Shown in pieces: positions 34,501 to 41,785 of a stretch of 64,000 bases of DNA. Position numbers and translations under genes: made by a program. How positions within the stretch are numbered: the first letter of the stretch is position 1; every line of letters starts with the position of its first letter. The stretch spans positions 209,420 to 273,419 of the forward strand of contig JAMPYF010000002.1 in NCBI GenBank assembly GCA_023700805.1, in the 5' to 3' direction. Under the pieces are notes generated by a model. It worked only from the letters and a program-made list of their open reading frames with translations, made no database searches and had not been told where the DNA came from. The DNA is from Sulfuritalea sp. Its GTDB lineage: Bacteria > Pseudomonadota > Gammaproteobacteria > Burkholderiales > Rhodocyclaceae.

Positions 34501-34756
34501 GGCCTACCTTAAGCGCCTGCCGCTGGACCAGCTGAAGATCGACCGCTCCTTCATCCGCGACGTGCTGTCCGACGCCAACGATGCCGCGATCGCCCGCACC
34601 ATCGTCACGCTGGCCCACAGCATGGGCCTGACGGTGATCGCCGAAGGGGTCGAGACCGAAGCCCAGCGCGAATTCCTCGCCAGCAACCACTGCCACGCCT
34701 TCCAGGGCTTCCTGTTCGGCAAGGCCGTGCCGCCCGACCAGATACCTTATTCCTGA
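31520..34756 (+). CDS. Nitrate-sensing-domain GGDEF-EAL protein
   Basis: A membrane sensor of 1078 residues that makes or degrades cyclic di-GMP. Order: TM1 (about 20-42), periplasmic NIT-type nitrate/nitrite sensing domain (LVHAIQKERGIGASTIG at its start), TM2 (about 315-338), HAMP, two PAS domains (from about 411 and 533), GGDEF (RLGGDEFVLM, about 730) and EAL (GVEALVRWNHP, about 862, with DDFGTGYSSL and EGVETEAQ). Both output motifs are intact. The GTG at 31520 follows a GGGGGGAGG ribosome site. Nitrate sensing fits the nap genes in the same window. Confidence 0.88.
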   Translation: MNFRWSGLQHIRIGTRVGLALALPILGVLILSVWILTVYFRIANDMRDLRSIAELAPKLGDLVHAIQKERGIGASTIGAAGAELMAALPARQAETDQKRAALAAALVYSDASRFDQPLSARIADAMRAVDQVDAWRSALAERRMAAAELARLYGDAVIRLIGIVEEILVLSTQAELTRSIYAYLQLLQAKESAGLERAIGAAGLAAGQFDIASQTRLTELIDRQRLYLDQFRYYATPGQIALLDHSLEGIGAMGLGRMRLSIGHSGSQRLGGEIRVADWLDTATRRIDQMKVVEDSLAADLIAQARRAEEDAWRTAKLLTLLAAILLVLAAAVATALARGIIRPMVRMSGAMTKLAARDETVEITAREGRRGDEIGDMARAMIVFRENLVRVAQAEERLKNEAILRLHHQALASISQGVIITDADRRITYANAAFQRITGYSEAEILGLTPAFLHNLKADEDILGQLAAALAAGSCFAGHLMNFRKDGTPFWSDLSVTPVVDKQGRTTHFVGITRDITESRQMQQELRIAATAFESLHGIIVTDANGIILRVNQAFTELTGYSAEEVVGQTPSMLKSGRHDAEFYADMWRQLKATGAWFGEIWDRRKNGEVFPKWQTISAVRGVDGQISHYVAAFSDISESKAAEDEIRNLAFFDPLTRLPNRRLLLDRLQHALATSARNRRRGVLLFIDLDNFKHLNDSLGHDKGDLLLQQVAARLSECVREGDTVARLGGDEFVLMLEDLSENTAEAATQAEIVGEKIVEALNRPYLLGAREYHCTPSIGLTLYSGHDASIDELLQQADLAMYRAKAAGRNTLRFFEPDMQVAVTARSTLEADLRRGLQERQFLLFYQPQVGAQGQLTGVEALVRWNHPQHGMIAPNEFIPLAEETGLILPLGQWVLETACAHLAAWRHDPARAQLTMAVNVSARQFRHPGFVDQVLAILVQSGANPDRLKLELTESLFLDDVEDTIVKMTALKDAGVRFSLDDFGTGYSSLAYLKRLPLDQLKIDRSFIRDVLSDANDAAIARTIVTLAHSMGLTVIAEGVETEAQREFLASNHCHAFQGFLFGKAVPPDQIPYS

Positions 34757-34833
34757 CGCGCGGTGGACGGCGGATTTAGTGATATTTTCCGCCGCGCCCC
34801 GGAACCCCCATCCCGAAACAGGAACAAACCCCC

Positions 34834-37581
34834 ATGCGCACCGAAACTCCCCACGCCATCTACCTCAAGGACTATGCCGCGCCGGCCTGGCTGATCGACC
34901 GCGTCGACCTGCATGTCGCGATCCGCGACGGCCATGCCGAAGTGCGCAGCAAGCTGGCCTGCCGGCGCAATCCCGCCGTAGCCGACGCGGGCGCCGATCT
35001 GGTGCTCAACGGCGAGGAACTGGCGCTGCAGGAAGTCGGCATCGGCTCGCCTTGCGTACCTGGGACTCCGCTGCGCGGGCAACTAACGGCGCTGGCGCCC
35101 TCGCGCTACAGCCTGGAAGATGACCGTCTGACCATTCGCGGCGTCGAGGGGGCCGCGCTGCCCGACAGCTTCACGCTGGAAACCCTGGTGCGCATCGAAC
35201 CCGACAACAATACCCAGCTCTCCGGCCTTTACCGCTCCAAGGACGGCTACTTCACGCAGTGCGAGGCGCAGGGCTTTCGCCGCATCACTTTCTTTCCCGA
35301 CCGGCCCGACGTGATGGCGCGTTTCACCTGCACCATCGAGGCCGACCGCGAGCGCTTCCCGCAACTGCTGTCCAACGGCAACCTGGTCGCCAGCGGCGAA
35401 GCTGCGGGCGACGACAGCCGCCACTGGGCGCGCTGGGAAGATCCCTACGCCAAGCCGGCCTATCTGTTCGCCCTGGTCGCCGCCCGGCTCGACGTGCGCG
35501 AGGACCTCTTCCTCACCAAATCCGGCCGCGCGGTGCGCCTTGCGGTCTATGTCGAACCCGGCAAGCTCGACCAGTGCGGCCACGCCCTGGCCGCGCTGAA
35601 GAAGGCCATGGCCTGGGACGAGCGGCGCTTCGGCCTGGAGATGGATCTCGACCACTACATGATCGTCGCGGTGGGCGACTTCAACATGGGCGCGATGGAG
35701 AACAAGGGCCTCAACATCTTCAACACCAAGTACGTGCTGGCGCGCCCGGATACCGCCACCGACGCCGATTACCAGGGCATCGACCGCGTCGTCGCCCACG
35801 AGTATTTCCACAACTGGACCGGCAACCGCGTCACCTGCCGCGACTGGTTCCAGCTCTCGCTGAAAGAAGGCCTCACGGTCTTCCGCGACCAGGAGTTCGG
35901 CGCCGACGTGCATTCGCGCGCCGTGACCCGCATCCAGGAAGTGCGCCAGTTGCGCGTCGCCCAGTTCCCCGAGGACGCCGGCCCGATGGCGCATCCGATC
36001 CGCCCCGCGTCCTACGCCGAGATCAACAATTTCTACACCGCCACGGTCTATGAAAAGGGCGCCGAGGTGGTGCGCATGATCCATACCCTGATCGGCCGCG
36101 GGGCCTTCCGCCGCGGCATGGATCTCTACTTCCAGCGTCACGACGGCCAGGCCGTGACCTGCGAGGACTTCGTCGCCGCGATGCAGGATGCATCGCAGCT
36201 CGACCTCACGCAGTTCCGCCGCTGGTACGCGCGTGCCGGCACGCCGCGGCTGCAGGCTTGCGGCACTTACGACGCGGCGGCCAAACGCTACACGCTGACG
36301 CTGACGCAAAGCCTCGCGCCCACCGCCTACGAGCAGAAACTGCAGGAGGCCGGTCTCGCCGTCGAGGACGGCCCGCTGCACATCCCGGTCGCCGTCGGCC
36401 TGGTGCTGCCCGACGGCAGCGATGCGCTGGCCGGCGCTACCCATGTGCTGTCATTGACCGAGGCCAGGCAAAGCTTCGTCTTCGAGGACATTCCCGAGCC
36501 GCCCGTGGCATCGCTGCTGCGCGACTACTCGGCGCCGGTGCATCTCGACTTCGAGCAAAGCGACGCCGAACTGGCCCACCTGATGGCGCACGATTCCGAT
36601 GCCTTCAACCGCTGGGAAGCCGGCCAGCGACTCGCCACGCGCGTGCTGCTGGCCGGCATCGCCGCCGGCGGCCGCGGCACGGCGTGGATACCCGAGGCCT
36701 TCGTCGCCGCCGTGGACCGCGTGCTCGACGCCGGCCTGGGTCTGGGGAAACACCAGGATGCCGCGCTCGCCGCCGAGGCCCTGGTGCTGCCCGCCGAACA
36801 GGTGCTGGCCGAGGAAGTCGCCGGCCGCGGCCAGTTCATCGATCCCGACGCCATCCACCTCGCCCGCCTCGAACTGCGCCGCCATCTCGCGATGCGGCTG
36901 CGCGACAAGTTCGAGGCCGTGTGGCAGGCGTTGGCGCAATTGCTGGCCGAGGCCGCCTACGCCCCCGACGGCGTCCAGGTCGGCCGCCGTGCGCTGCGCA
37001 ATCTGGTTCTCGGCTATCTCGCCGAAAGCCCGGAGGCCTACCTGCGGGCCGCCGTGGTGCCGCGGCTGGTGGCGCAGTGCGCCGGCGCCGGCAACATGAC
37101 CGACGTCATCGCCGCGCTGGGCACCCTGGCCAACCTCGATCTGCCCGAGCGCGACATGGCGCTGGCGGCCTTCTACGACAAATGGAAGGGCGAGGCCCTG
37201 GTGGTCGACAAGTGGCTGCAGGTGCACGCCACCTCGCGCCTGCCCGGCACCGCGGCGCGCGTGCGCGAACTGATGCAGCACCCGGCTTTCGACATCAGGA
37301 ATCCGAACAAGGTGTATGCGCTGCTGCGCGCCTTCTGCGCCGCCAATCCGCGCCAGTTCCATGCCGCCGACGGTTCCGGCTACCGGCTGGCGGCCGATGC
37401 GATCGTCGAGTTGCAGGTCATCAACCCGCAGGTCGCCGCGCGCATCGCCCGCGCCTTCGACCGCTGGCGCCAGTTCGACGCCGAACGGCAGGCCCATGCG
37501 CGTGCCGCGCTGGAACGCATCCAGGCCTGCGCCGACCTGGCGCGGGACGTCGCCGAGGTGGTCGGCAACGCGCTGAAGTAA
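34834..37581 (+). CDS. pepN: Aminopeptidase N (M1 family)
   Basis: Cytoplasmic zinc aminopeptidase of 915 residues removing N-terminal residues from peptides. The GAMEN motif (MGAMENKGLNIFN) and the zinc site HEYFHNWTGNRVT with downstream KEGLTVFRDQEF are intact. The C-terminal helical domain ends normally. It is slightly longer than the usual 870-890 residues. It is transcribed convergently with the module A molybdoenzyme operon. Confidence 0.96.
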   Translation: MRTETPHAIYLKDYAAPAWLIDRVDLHVAIRDGHAEVRSKLACRRNPAVADAGADLVLNGEELALQEVGIGSPCVPGTPLRGQLTALAPSRYSLEDDRLTIRGVEGAALPDSFTLETLVRIEPDNNTQLSGLYRSKDGYFTQCEAQGFRRITFFPDRPDVMARFTCTIEADRERFPQLLSNGNLVASGEAAGDDSRHWARWEDPYAKPAYLFALVAARLDVREDLFLTKSGRAVRLAVYVEPGKLDQCGHALAALKKAMAWDERRFGLEMDLDHYMIVAVGDFNMGAMENKGLNIFNTKYVLARPDTATDADYQGIDRVVAHEYFHNWTGNRVTCRDWFQLSLKEGLTVFRDQEFGADVHSRAVTRIQEVRQLRVAQFPEDAGPMAHPIRPASYAEINNFYTATVYEKGAEVVRMIHTLIGRGAFRRGMDLYFQRHDGQAVTCEDFVAAMQDASQLDLTQFRRWYARAGTPRLQACGTYDAAAKRYTLTLTQSLAPTAYEQKLQEAGLAVEDGPLHIPVAVGLVLPDGSDALAGATHVLSLTEARQSFVFEDIPEPPVASLLRDYSAPVHLDFEQSDAELAHLMAHDSDAFNRWEAGQRLATRVLLAGIAAGGRGTAWIPEAFVAAVDRVLDAGLGLGKHQDAALAAEALVLPAEQVLAEEVAGRGQFIDPDAIHLARLELRRHLAMRLRDKFEAVWQALAQLLAEAAYAPDGVQVGRRALRNLVLGYLAESPEAYLRAAVVPRLVAQCAGAGNMTDVIAALGTLANLDLPERDMALAAFYDKWKGEALVVDKWLQVHATSRLPGTAARVRELMQHPAFDIRNPNKVYALLRAFCAANPRQFHAADGSGYRLAADAIVELQVINPQVAARIARAFDRWRQFDAERQAHARAALERIQACADLARDVAEVVGNALK

Positions 37582-37596
37582 GCCCGGCGGGCCGCC

Positions 37597-37998
37597 TCAG
37601 TGGGCCAGCGGCGTCTGCTCGGCGACGGCCTGGCGGTGCCAGTCGGCGACTTCGCCGACGGCATTTTCCAGGGCCATGCCGGCCTCGATGCGATCCATGA
37701 TCTGGCGCTGCAGGATCGCGCCGAGCATCTCGACATTGGCGCTCATGACCGGCGCCAGTTCGCGCAGGAACTGCACCGTCGGCGGATCGTAGGCATAGGC
37801 CGTCAGATGCGCCTCCAGATCCTTGCTGGTGGCCAGCGCGTAGCAGAGGTCGTAGAGCAGGTGGAAGCTGCGGATGAACACCCCGGCGTCGCCGGCGACG
37901 TTTTGCCGCACCTCCGCGGCGAGGCCCTGGCGAAAGTCGGCGAGGCTGTAGCCGATCTGGCCCTTGACCACTTGCTGCGGCGTGAATTCCCATTCCAT
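37597..37998 (-). CDS. Conserved small protein ending molybdoenzyme operon A
   Basis: It has 133 residues, alpha-helical, with no signal peptide and no cysteine cluster (a single Cys in LLYDLCYALA). Start at 37998 (MEWEFTPQQ), 31 bp after the polyferredoxin gene with an AAGGAG ribosome site. No family recognised. Its position at the end of an operon of chaperone-type genes suggests a cytoplasmic accessory protein for the molybdoenzyme. Confidence 0.65.
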   Translation of the reverse strand: MEWEFTPQQVVKGQIGYSLADFRQGLAAEVRQNVAGDAGVFIRSFHLLYDLCYALATSKDLEAHLTAYAYDPPTVQFLRELAPVMSANVEMLGAILQRQIMDRIEAGMALENAVGEVADWHRQAVAEQTPLAH

Positions 37999-38029
37999 GT
38001 GCGGTTCTCCTTGTGTTGCGGGTCGGGTT

Positions 38030-39136
38030 CTAGCCGTAGATCGCGGTGAAGGCATCCTGATCGTCGCTGCAGACCCGGCAGGTTTTTTCGGGGTGCGGCG
38101 AGACGAAAAAGCGGTCGCAGCGGTCGCAGCGCTGCTTGGCCAGGCTGATCAGGGTGCGCGGCGGCTGATCGGGGCTCAGATCGAATGCGGCGGCGGCATC
38201 GAGCACGCGCGGCTGGCAGACTTCGAGGCAGGCCGCGCAGCCGACGCAGCGGTCGCGCTGGAACAGCAGCGCCCAGTCGCCGGGGTTTTCGGTAATCGAA
38301 ATCGCGCCGGTGGGGCAGACGCGGAAGCAGGCCTCGCAGACCGTGCAGCCGGGGCCGATGCTGATGTCGAGCGCAGGCAGGGCTTCGTGGATGGCGACGC
38401 GGAAGGGCTCGCCGTCCTTGCGCCCGGCGACGATCTGCAACAGCTCGCGCTGCTCGGTCAGCGCATAGGCGCCGGCGCGGATGGCCTTGTCGGGCGCCGG
38501 CTGGGCGGCGGGTTTCTGTTCGACGGCGGCGGCGACTTCATCGACGCCGCGGCCGAACAGGCGGCGGAACAGGTGGCGGCGGGCGGAGGCGAAGCGCGGC
38601 TTTTTTGCGGCGTCCGCCGGGGCGCCTTCGACGACTTCGACGACTTCGATCGGCAGCCATTCGTCGGGCGCGGCAGCGGCGCGCAACTCGGCCACGGCTT
38701 CGAGGTTCGCCGCCAGTTGCGCCGCGCCCCTGGCGCCGTGGGCGCAATCGGCGCACAGCGAGGCGCCGAGCAAGGCGGTCGGCAGACGGCGCTTTTCCAG
38801 ATAGGCCAGCAGCGAGGCATCGAGCGCGCCGAGGCAGGGCACCACGGCATCGGCCGCATGGCCCGAGGGTGCGCAGGCGATGCTGAAGCGCTCGGTCTTG
38901 ATCGCCTGGCGCAGCATGTCGATCGGCTTGAAGCCGTCCGCGGCGAAGGCGCCGGTGCGGCAGGCGGAAACGCACAGCGCGCAGTTGCGGCACAGGTTCG
39001 CATCGATCGATGCGCCGCTGTCCGACAGGGTGATCGCCTGGTGCGGACAGGCATCCAGGCAGCGCGCGCATTCGCTGTAGCGATAGCGGAAGCGCACGCA
39101 GCGCGCGGCACGGAATTCGGGGATGCTGACGCTCAT
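38030..39136 (-). CDS. Polyferredoxin accessory protein with C-terminal zinc ribbon (module A)
   Basis: It has 368 residues with four 4Fe-4S motifs: CARCLDACP and CRNCALCVSACR at the N-terminus, CTVCEACFRVCP and CVGCAACLEVCQ near the C-terminus. Between them is an Ala-rich domain (about 75-215) with its own Cys pair (LCADCAHG), and a terminal zinc ribbon (CDRCDRFFVS ... CRVC) ends the protein. It is cytoplasmic. The same layout occurs in the module B protein at 59269-60924, so it is a shared maturation or electron-transfer partner of these enzymes. It overlaps the rhodanese-like gene by 4 bp. Confidence 0.8.
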   Translation of the reverse strand: MSVSIPEFRAARCVRFRYRYSECARCLDACPHQAITLSDSGASIDANLCRNCALCVSACRTGAFAADGFKPIDMLRQAIKTERFSIACAPSGHAADAVVPCLGALDASLLAYLEKRRLPTALLGASLCADCAHGARGAAQLAANLEAVAELRAAAAPDEWLPIEVVEVVEGAPADAAKKPRFASARRHLFRRLFGRGVDEVAAAVEQKPAAQPAPDKAIRAGAYALTEQRELLQIVAGRKDGEPFRVAIHEALPALDISIGPGCTVCEACFRVCPTGAISITENPGDWALLFQRDRCVGCAACLEVCQPRVLDAAAAFDLSPDQPPRTLISLAKQRCDRCDRFFVSPHPEKTCRVCSDDQDAFTAIYG

Positions 39137-39600
39137 TTCTTGTCGGGCCGCAATTCCTGCAGCGGCTTGCCTTGTTCGCAGGTGTTGGCCGGAATCACGA
39201 AGTTGACCAGGCCGCCGGCGCCGCCGGTCGCGCTGGCGGCAAGCAGCGCGAACGAAGCCGCCTTCCAGGTGGCGAGGCCGCCCTTGACCGCGAGTATCGG
39301 CTTGCCCGGATGCTTGCGCGCGAGCGCCCGGGCGATGCCGAGCGCATCCTGGTCGCGGTCGGCGACCACCACCACGGTGGCCGTCGGGTCGATCCTGAGG
39401 TCGGCGCGCCAGGGCAGGGCGCTGTCCAGCAGCTCGCGCTTGCGGCTGGCGGCGCTGCGGCCGTCGATCACGCAGCAGGGCGGCTTGGCGGAAAGCGCGG
39501 CGACCAGTTGCGTCTTGTCATTGAGGCTGACCTGCGCCTGTGCGGCGCCGGCAAGCAGCAGGCAGAGCGCCGCGAAGAGCGGCCAGGCCACGCGCTTCAT
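39133..39600 (-). CDS. Exported rhodanese-like protein lacking the catalytic cysteine
   Basis: It has 155 residues. Signal peptide ends at GAAQAQ. The domain contains CCVIDGRSAASRKREL, then VVVVADRDQDALGIARAL and AVKGGLATWKA, the order of a rhodanese fold. At the active-site loop, where a Cys is normal, it reads VADRDQDAL, so sulfur transfer by the usual route is not expected. It could bind rather than transfer sulfur or selenium. It overlaps both neighbours by 4 bp. Confidence 0.7.
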   Translation of the reverse strand: MKRVAWPLFAALCLLLAGAAQAQVSLNDKTQLVAALSAKPPCCVIDGRSAASRKRELLDSALPWRADLRIDPTATVVVVADRDQDALGIARALARKHPGKPILAVKGGLATWKAASFALLAASATGGAGGLVNFVIPANTCEQGKPLQELRPDKK

Positions 39601-40346
39601 GCCGACTCCGGCTGCCCAGCCAGCAGGGCGTTGCAATGCGCATAGGCCGCGGCGCCCAGCGCAAGCTGGCGGCACTGGCCGTAATCGACCCATTCGCCGA
39701 GGCGCGGCGCCGTGTCCTGCAGCGGCCCGATCCACAAGGCGTCGCCGAGGTCCTCGACCAGTCCGGCGCAGAGATTGAGGTCGGTGTCGTCGCGGATGTC
39801 CACGCGCACCAGGAAGCGCGTGGCGCCGAGTTCGCGCATCGCCTTCAGCCACCACCCGGCCAGGGTGCCGGTGCCGCCGCCGTCGGCGCGCAGGACCTCC
39901 CAGGCCGGTTCGCAATGCGATGGCGTGACGGTCTTGAAGTCGGCATTCGATACCGTTTCGAAGGACCAGCTGACGGTCTGCCGCCCGAGCGGCGCGTAGA
40001 TCCCGATGCGCTGGGCGCCGTGCGCGGCCACCAGGCGTTCGACCACGCTGCTGTCTTGCAGCGCCGCCTCGCCGACGAAAACGCAGTCGGCCCCGGCGGC
40101 GAACAGGGTGGCGACGCGCTGTTCGTCGCCCTCGGCGAGGATCACGCCGGCGCAAAGGGCGGCGACGGCCTCGACCCCCGGCCCGTCGCAGACGAAGTCA
40201 TCGACGCCGACCTCGGCTGCGCCGTCCCACAGCAGCCAGCGCCGTAGCGCCAGCGCCAACTCCTGGGCGTCCGGGGTTGCGGCGGGCCCGTTGGTGGGCT
40301 CGTCGGCGGGCTCGGCAATCGGCAACTCAGCTAGGGCAGCTTGCAT
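39597..40346 (-). CDS. HisA/HisF-like TIM-barrel protein of operon A
   Basis: It has 249 residues. Segments such as LFAAGADCVFVGEAALQDSSVV and VERLVAAHGAQRIGIYAP follow the HisA/HisF half-barrel pattern (glycine-rich phosphate loop, then a strand). A second phosphate-type loop (DGGGTGTLAGWW) and LVRVDIRDDTDL follow. Histidine-pathway catalytic residues are not obvious. I infer a barrel repurposed in the molybdoenzyme operon. 40241-40261 is a dispersed-repeat copy near its N-terminus. Confidence 0.55.
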   Translation of the reverse strand: MQAALAELPIAEPADEPTNGPAATPDAQELALALRRWLLWDGAAEVGVDDFVCDGPGVEAVAALCAGVILAEGDEQRVATLFAAGADCVFVGEAALQDSSVVERLVAAHGAQRIGIYAPLGRQTVSWSFETVSNADFKTVTPSHCEPAWEVLRADGGGTGTLAGWWLKAMRELGATRFLVRVDIRDDTDLNLCAGLVEDLGDALWIGPLQDTAPRLGEWVDYGQCRQLALGAAAYAHCNALLAGQPESA

Positions 40347-40352
40347 GGGGTT

Positions 40353-40796
40353 TCAGCTCGTGTATTCAAATTTCGGATAGACGAAAGGATACAGCGGGCA
40401 GTCGTCGTCCGGCGCCAGGCCGACCAGCGTGGGCCGCAGTTCCTGCAGGGCGCCGAGGATGGGCGCGACATTGACGCCGAGAAAGCGCGGGCTGTACTTG
40501 GCCAGCGCCATCTGCGCGTCGTCGATCAGCAGCAGCGCGCCTTCCTGGTTCTGGTTCTGGGTGAAATACAGCGCCAGCGTCGCATAGGCCAGGCCCTGCA
40601 GGAACTCGGCCTCCGGATCCTTGGTGCCGAGCAGGCTGTTGCGGATCAGGCGCGACCAGCGTTCGTTGAGCCAGTCGTGCAGCGCGCCCAGGTCGTTGCT
40701 GTCCCACATGACCTGAACTTCCTTCCAGTCGAGCTGCGAAAGCACGCTGCGATCCGGCGGCGGCAGTTCCTTCGGAGTGGCGAGATCGAGAATCAT
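40353..40796 (-). CDS. DUF309-like small helical protein
   Basis: It has 147 residues. The central part (DWLNERWSRLIRNSLLG, then FLQGLAYATLALYFTQNQN and LLIDDAQMALAKYSPRFLG) follows the DUF309 helical pattern. It is cytoplasmic, without cysteine clusters. It sits between the TorD chaperone and the HisA-like gene. Its role is unknown; probably maturation or assembly. Confidence 0.55.
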   Translation of the reverse strand: MILDLATPKELPPPDRSVLSQLDWKEVQVMWDSNDLGALHDWLNERWSRLIRNSLLGTKDPEAEFLQGLAYATLALYFTQNQNQEGALLLIDDAQMALAKYSPRFLGVNVAPILGALQELRPTLVGLAPDDDCPLYPFVYPKFEYTS

Positions 40797-40805
40797 GGTG
40801 AACTC

Positions 40806-41684
40806 CTAGCGCAGGTCGTTCAGCTTGTTCGCGTCGCGCATTTCTTCGAGGCGCCGCACGTTGTCCGGGGCCGACAGCGTGGTGGACAACGCGTCCGTCA
40901 TGCAGCCGTTGCAGACCGGTTCGTTCGGATTGAACTCAACGCGGATATCGTCCTTCGGTACTTCCAGGCGCGCCTGGTCCCTGTCTTCGATGCGCAGGCC
41001 CATGGCCTCGATTTCCTCGGCGGCGAAGCCGCCCAGGAAACGCGCCATCTCGCGAAAGAAGGAATGCTCCGAGGTGCGTTCGATCAGGCGGCTGTAGCCG
41101 CGCACCCAGAGTCCGAGATGCTGGGTCCAGAAGCGCTTGATTTCCTTCTCCAGGCGCCGCTGCGTCACGGCATCGCCCTGCTCCAGCGCGTTGGCGGCGC
41201 GTTCCAGCAGTTCGGCGACGAACATCAGCTCGACGCCGAGCTGATCGGCAAACACCTCGAAGCGGCCGGGGCGCAACACGAAACCCAGGCGCTTGTAGGT
41301 CTGCATGGTGTCGAAATTCGGTTGCTGCTTGTAGCGCCCGGTCAGGCGCACCGACTCGACCGCGGGGAAGCCGCCGGACGAGGCGAACTGCTGCGTGTAT
41401 TCGATGGCCAGCGCTTCGATCAGGGCCTCATGCGGCGGGTCGAGGAAATCGGTGTCGAAGCGCAGCCCGGCCTCGGCCAGTTCGGCCAGCGCCGCGGGAG
41501 TGCGCAGCGCCGCAATGAATTCGCTGCCCGGTTCTTCGACGAAGGCGCCGCAGAGCAGCCGATAGACTTCGGCGCGGGCACGGCAGTCGGCGATGGTTTC
41601 GGCGGGCGACGCCAGCACGGCCGTGGTTTCGCCGGCAGCGACGTCTTCTTCGTTGTCATCGAATGCCAGTACGGTTTTCAGCAT
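40806..41684 (-). CDS. TorD-family molybdoenzyme chaperone (module A)
   Basis: It has 292 residues, longer than a typical TorD/DmsD (about 200) because of N- and C-terminal extensions. The core has RAEVYRLLCGAFVEEP, YTQQFASSGGFPAVESV and FFREMARFLGGF. The C-terminus contains CNGCMTD. Such chaperones bind the Tat signal peptide of the catalytic subunit and help insert the Mo cofactor. It is separated from the catalytic gene by an intrinsic terminator and has its own AGGAG ribosome site. Confidence 0.85.
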   Translation of the reverse strand: MLKTVLAFDDNEEDVAAGETTAVLASPAETIADCRARAEVYRLLCGAFVEEPGSEFIAALRTPAALAELAEAGLRFDTDFLDPPHEALIEALAIEYTQQFASSGGFPAVESVRLTGRYKQQPNFDTMQTYKRLGFVLRPGRFEVFADQLGVELMFVAELLERAANALEQGDAVTQRRLEKEIKRFWTQHLGLWVRGYSRLIERTSEHSFFREMARFLGGFAAEEIEAMGLRIEDRDQARLEVPKDDIRVEFNPNEPVCNGCMTDALSTTLSAPDNVRRLEEMRDANKLNDLR

Positions 41685-41697
41685 GTCAGCTCCTAAG

Positions 41698-41730
41698 AAA
41701 AAAAGCCGGCCCGCCGGACTTGGCGGGCCG
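41698..41730 (-). terminator. Intrinsic terminator between catalytic and chaperone genes
   Basis: On the minus strand a strong stem (CGGCCCGCC/GGCGGGCCG, 6-base loop) is followed by GGC and seven T residues, directly before the chaperone ribosome site. It should stop much of the transcription leaving the catalytic subunit gene. Confidence 0.8.
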
Positions 41731-41785
41731 AAATTACCCGGCCGCAGGCGGGAGCCGCGGCCGGTCGTCCCTCCTCAGGGAGTGC

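Noticed and set aside
31067..34696. Very long open frame on the minus strand opposite the GGDEF-EAL gene
   Set aside because: High-GC codon bias leaves the antisense frame open. The product is His/Gln/Arg-rich with no domain, and the plus-strand gene has clear intact motifs.
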